Shown here in pieces: positions 10,596 to 11,935 of a stretch of 11,935 nt of DNA. How positions within the stretch are numbered: position 1 is the first letter of the stretch; each line of letters begins with the position of its first letter. Under the pieces are notes generated by a model. That model saw only the letters and a program-made list of their open reading frames with translations. It ran no database searches and was not told the DNA's origin. A program made the translations under genes and the position numbers. Origin of the DNA: Candidatus Zixiibacteriota bacterium (GTDB taxonomy: Bacteria; Zixibacteria; MSB-5A5; RBG-16-43-9); the NCBI GenBank assembly GCA_029858245.1, contig JAOUFL010000044.1:1-11935 (forward strand). The letters run 5' to 3'.

Positions 10596-11935
10596 TTATC
10601 TTAACAGAATCATCTTTTTTGTTTCAGAGTAATCAAGGGCTTTTAAGCGATAGAAATAGATTCCACTGGCTACCTCGTTTCCGGAGGTATCTTTACCATC
10701 CCAGATGATGCTGTAATCTCCAGCAAGTTTTTCCTCTTCAAATAAAGTCTTCACCAGCTGACCTTTGATATTATAGATTTTTAGAGAAGCAGGTATATAT
10801 CCACTGGAGTTTAAATCCCGAGTCTTTAAGCTGAAGGGTATGGTAGTTACGGGATTAAAGGGATTAGGAAAGTTCTGGTTTAAACCATATGTCCCGGGAA
10901 GCGTACCAATTTCGGTATATTCATAGTTCTCTTCTGCATCCAGTGTGTTTCCAGAACCATCTCGCAGGTCGACCAGGCTAAAAGCTAAATTCGGGTTTAC
11001 GTTTTTCACAAGCTTGAAGGTTATAACTGCGATTTCTCCCGAGCCGGTGATGGGAGTAGAGCCTCCTAAAACAGCCAGGCTAACGTCTACCTTATGTTCT
11101 ACATCCTTACCGTAGAAGAATAGAGTGTAGGAGCTGTCTATCAACTCATAGCTTCTGCTTATGCTGACAAACTCAAGCTCTGAAGAATCATAAGGTACAA
11201 CAAAATGGATGCTCTTCACTGTGTCCGGATTGTTTACCAGAGATATACTGACGTCAAAAGTACTTCCTAATTTTATTTTTTCTGCAGACAGGTTTAAGGA
11301 CAAGCCCAGCTCACCAGAAGCTGTTCGGGCAAGCTCTCGTCCAACTATTTTCTGATTTCCCACTTCCATATAATTAAGCGCGAAGATAACCAGGTCCTCA
11401 AAATCTATGGAATTGTCAGTGGTGGGGATGCCAGCAGGGGTCATATCGTAAGTGGGACCGATATCGAATTCTGCTACATAATTGCTCTCTCCAGCAACTT
11501 CGCCAAAGGTTTCGGCGAAAATCACCAGGTCCTCAAAGTAGACCTGCCCGTCATATGTTACATCACCTAACCAGTAATTAAGTGCTCTGCCAGTGTCGGG
11601 TGAGGAGTAATTACCTGAGCTATCGTAAGAGAAGATGCTGTAATAATACACATTCCGAGGATTTATTATTGAATCGACAAAATTTTCTGCGTTTCCCCGA
11701 TAAACCAGGGTTCCCTCGTTCTTGTTTGCTGGATATCCCAGTGGAACAGGGTATATATCATCGTATTCAGGATAGGCATCAGTATGCCAGGGATTCCTTC
11801 TGATCTCCACTCCCATAAAGGTTGGGTCCACCGCGGGGTTGTTCCAGCTCAGTCTGCATTTCTGGTTTCCGGCAAGAACAGTAAAATCAGAAGGAACAGG
11901 GGGCGGTAAAGTATCAACTGCTTTAATTCCAATCC
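10596..11935 (-). CDS. secreted multidomain protein: FnIII, dockerin-like, cohesin-like, FlgD/type IX-style C-terminus (5' end outside window)
   Basis: The reading frame is open to the window edge, so the N-terminus is missing and 445 residues are visible. An internal GTG at 11831 is not the start, because the frame before it (VPSDFTVLAGNQKCRLSWNN) is clearly fibronectin type III sequence. Visible order: FnIII to about residue 118; dockerin-like pair 122-191 with calcium-loop motifs GDVTYDGQVYFEDLVIFA and TTDNSIDFEDLVIFALNY, the second carrying an insert; cohesin-like beta domain about 208-335 (LSLNLSAEKIKLGSTFDVSI ... SGEIAVITFKLV). The C-terminal FlgD-Ig/type IX-style module starts NQNFPNPFNPVTTI, continues WDGKDTSGNEVASGIYFYRL and ends KKMILLR. 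Such ends direct or anchor secreted proteins in FCB bacteria. Probably an extracellular or surface protein whose enzymatic part, if any, lies upstream. Confidence 0.9.
   Translation of the reverse strand, partial: IGIKAVDTLPPPVPSDFTVLAGNQKCRLSWNNPAVDPTFMGVEIRRNPWHTDAYPEYDDIYPVPLGYPANKNEGTLVYRGNAENFVDSIINPRNVYYYSIFSYDSSGNYSSPDTGRALNYWLGDVTYDGQVYFEDLVIFAETFGEVAGESNYVAEFDIGPTYDMTPAGIPTTDNSIDFEDLVIFALNYMEVGNQKIVGRELARTASGELGLSLNLSAEKIKLGSTFDVSISLVNNPDTVKSIHFVVPYDSSELEFVSISRSYELIDSSYTLFFYGKDVEHKVDVSLAVLGGSTPITGSGEIAVITFKLVKNVNPNLAFSLVDLRDGSGNTLDAEENYEYTEIGTLPGTYGLNQNFPNPFNPVTTIPFSLKTRDLNSSGYIPASLKIYNIKGQLVKTLFEEEKLAGDYSIIWDGKDTSGNEVASGIYFYRLKALDYSETKKMILLR

Noticed and set aside
11572..11831. Start of the secreted protein at GTG 11831
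   Set aside because: The frame continues upstream to the window edge with clear fibronectin type III sequence, so the gene is cut by the window.

Overview
The window looks like a chromosomal stretch of a moderately low-GC bacterium of the FCB group (Fibrobacteres-Chlorobi-Bacteroidetes and allied candidate phyla). The main evidence is the secreted protein at the right edge. It ends in a FlgD-like/type IX-style C-terminal module (motif NQNFPNPFNPVTTI, ending KKMILLR) and carries dockerin-like and cohesin-like domains. Two other predicted proteins have FCB-style lipoprotein N-termini. I cannot name the phylum or species.

Layout. (a) 1-2819: three small coiled-coil proteins, one with a membrane anchor, and a large HK97-type (U35) prohead protease with a zinc-knuckle insert and a long C-terminal extension. 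The gaps between them are packed with short perfect or near-perfect palindromes. (b) 3205-4935: a minus-strand pair of ordinary cellular genes, an M48 metalloprotease lipoprotein followed by a SAM-dependent methyltransferase. (c) 4936-6082: an almost pure A/T tract, a small lipoprotein on the plus strand, a compact structured RNA element with its own promoter-like sequence, and a gene-poor stretch with operator-like palindromes. (d) 6083-8936: phage portal protein and terminase large subunit (plus strand), both apparently intact. (e) 8937-10360: an AT-rich toxin-antitoxin cassette (XRE-Panacea antitoxin plus RelE/HigB-like toxin) behind a full-consensus sigma-70 promoter. It is bounded by the intact 3' end of terL on one side and a diverged, stop-containing second copy of that 3' end on the other. 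(f) 10361-10595: decayed repeat-rich DNA. (g) 10596-11935: the 3' part of the multidomain secreted protein.

How it fits together. Protease, portal and terminase are the head-morphogenesis and DNA-packaging core of a tailed phage or gene transfer agent. Here they are on opposite strands, in non-canonical order, separated by non-phage genes and host-type palindromic repeats, and no major capsid or tail gene is in view. The reading frames nevertheless look intact. This suggests a rearranged, long-resident prophage or a domesticated particle system rather than a fresh prophage. The toxin-antitoxin cassette seems to have entered at the 3' end of terL, leaving a displaced terL tail behind. The items most worth a second look are that junction, the dispersed capsid/packaging genes, the extended protease, the structured RNA at 5610-5722, and the palindrome cluster that has been read into two coding sequences.
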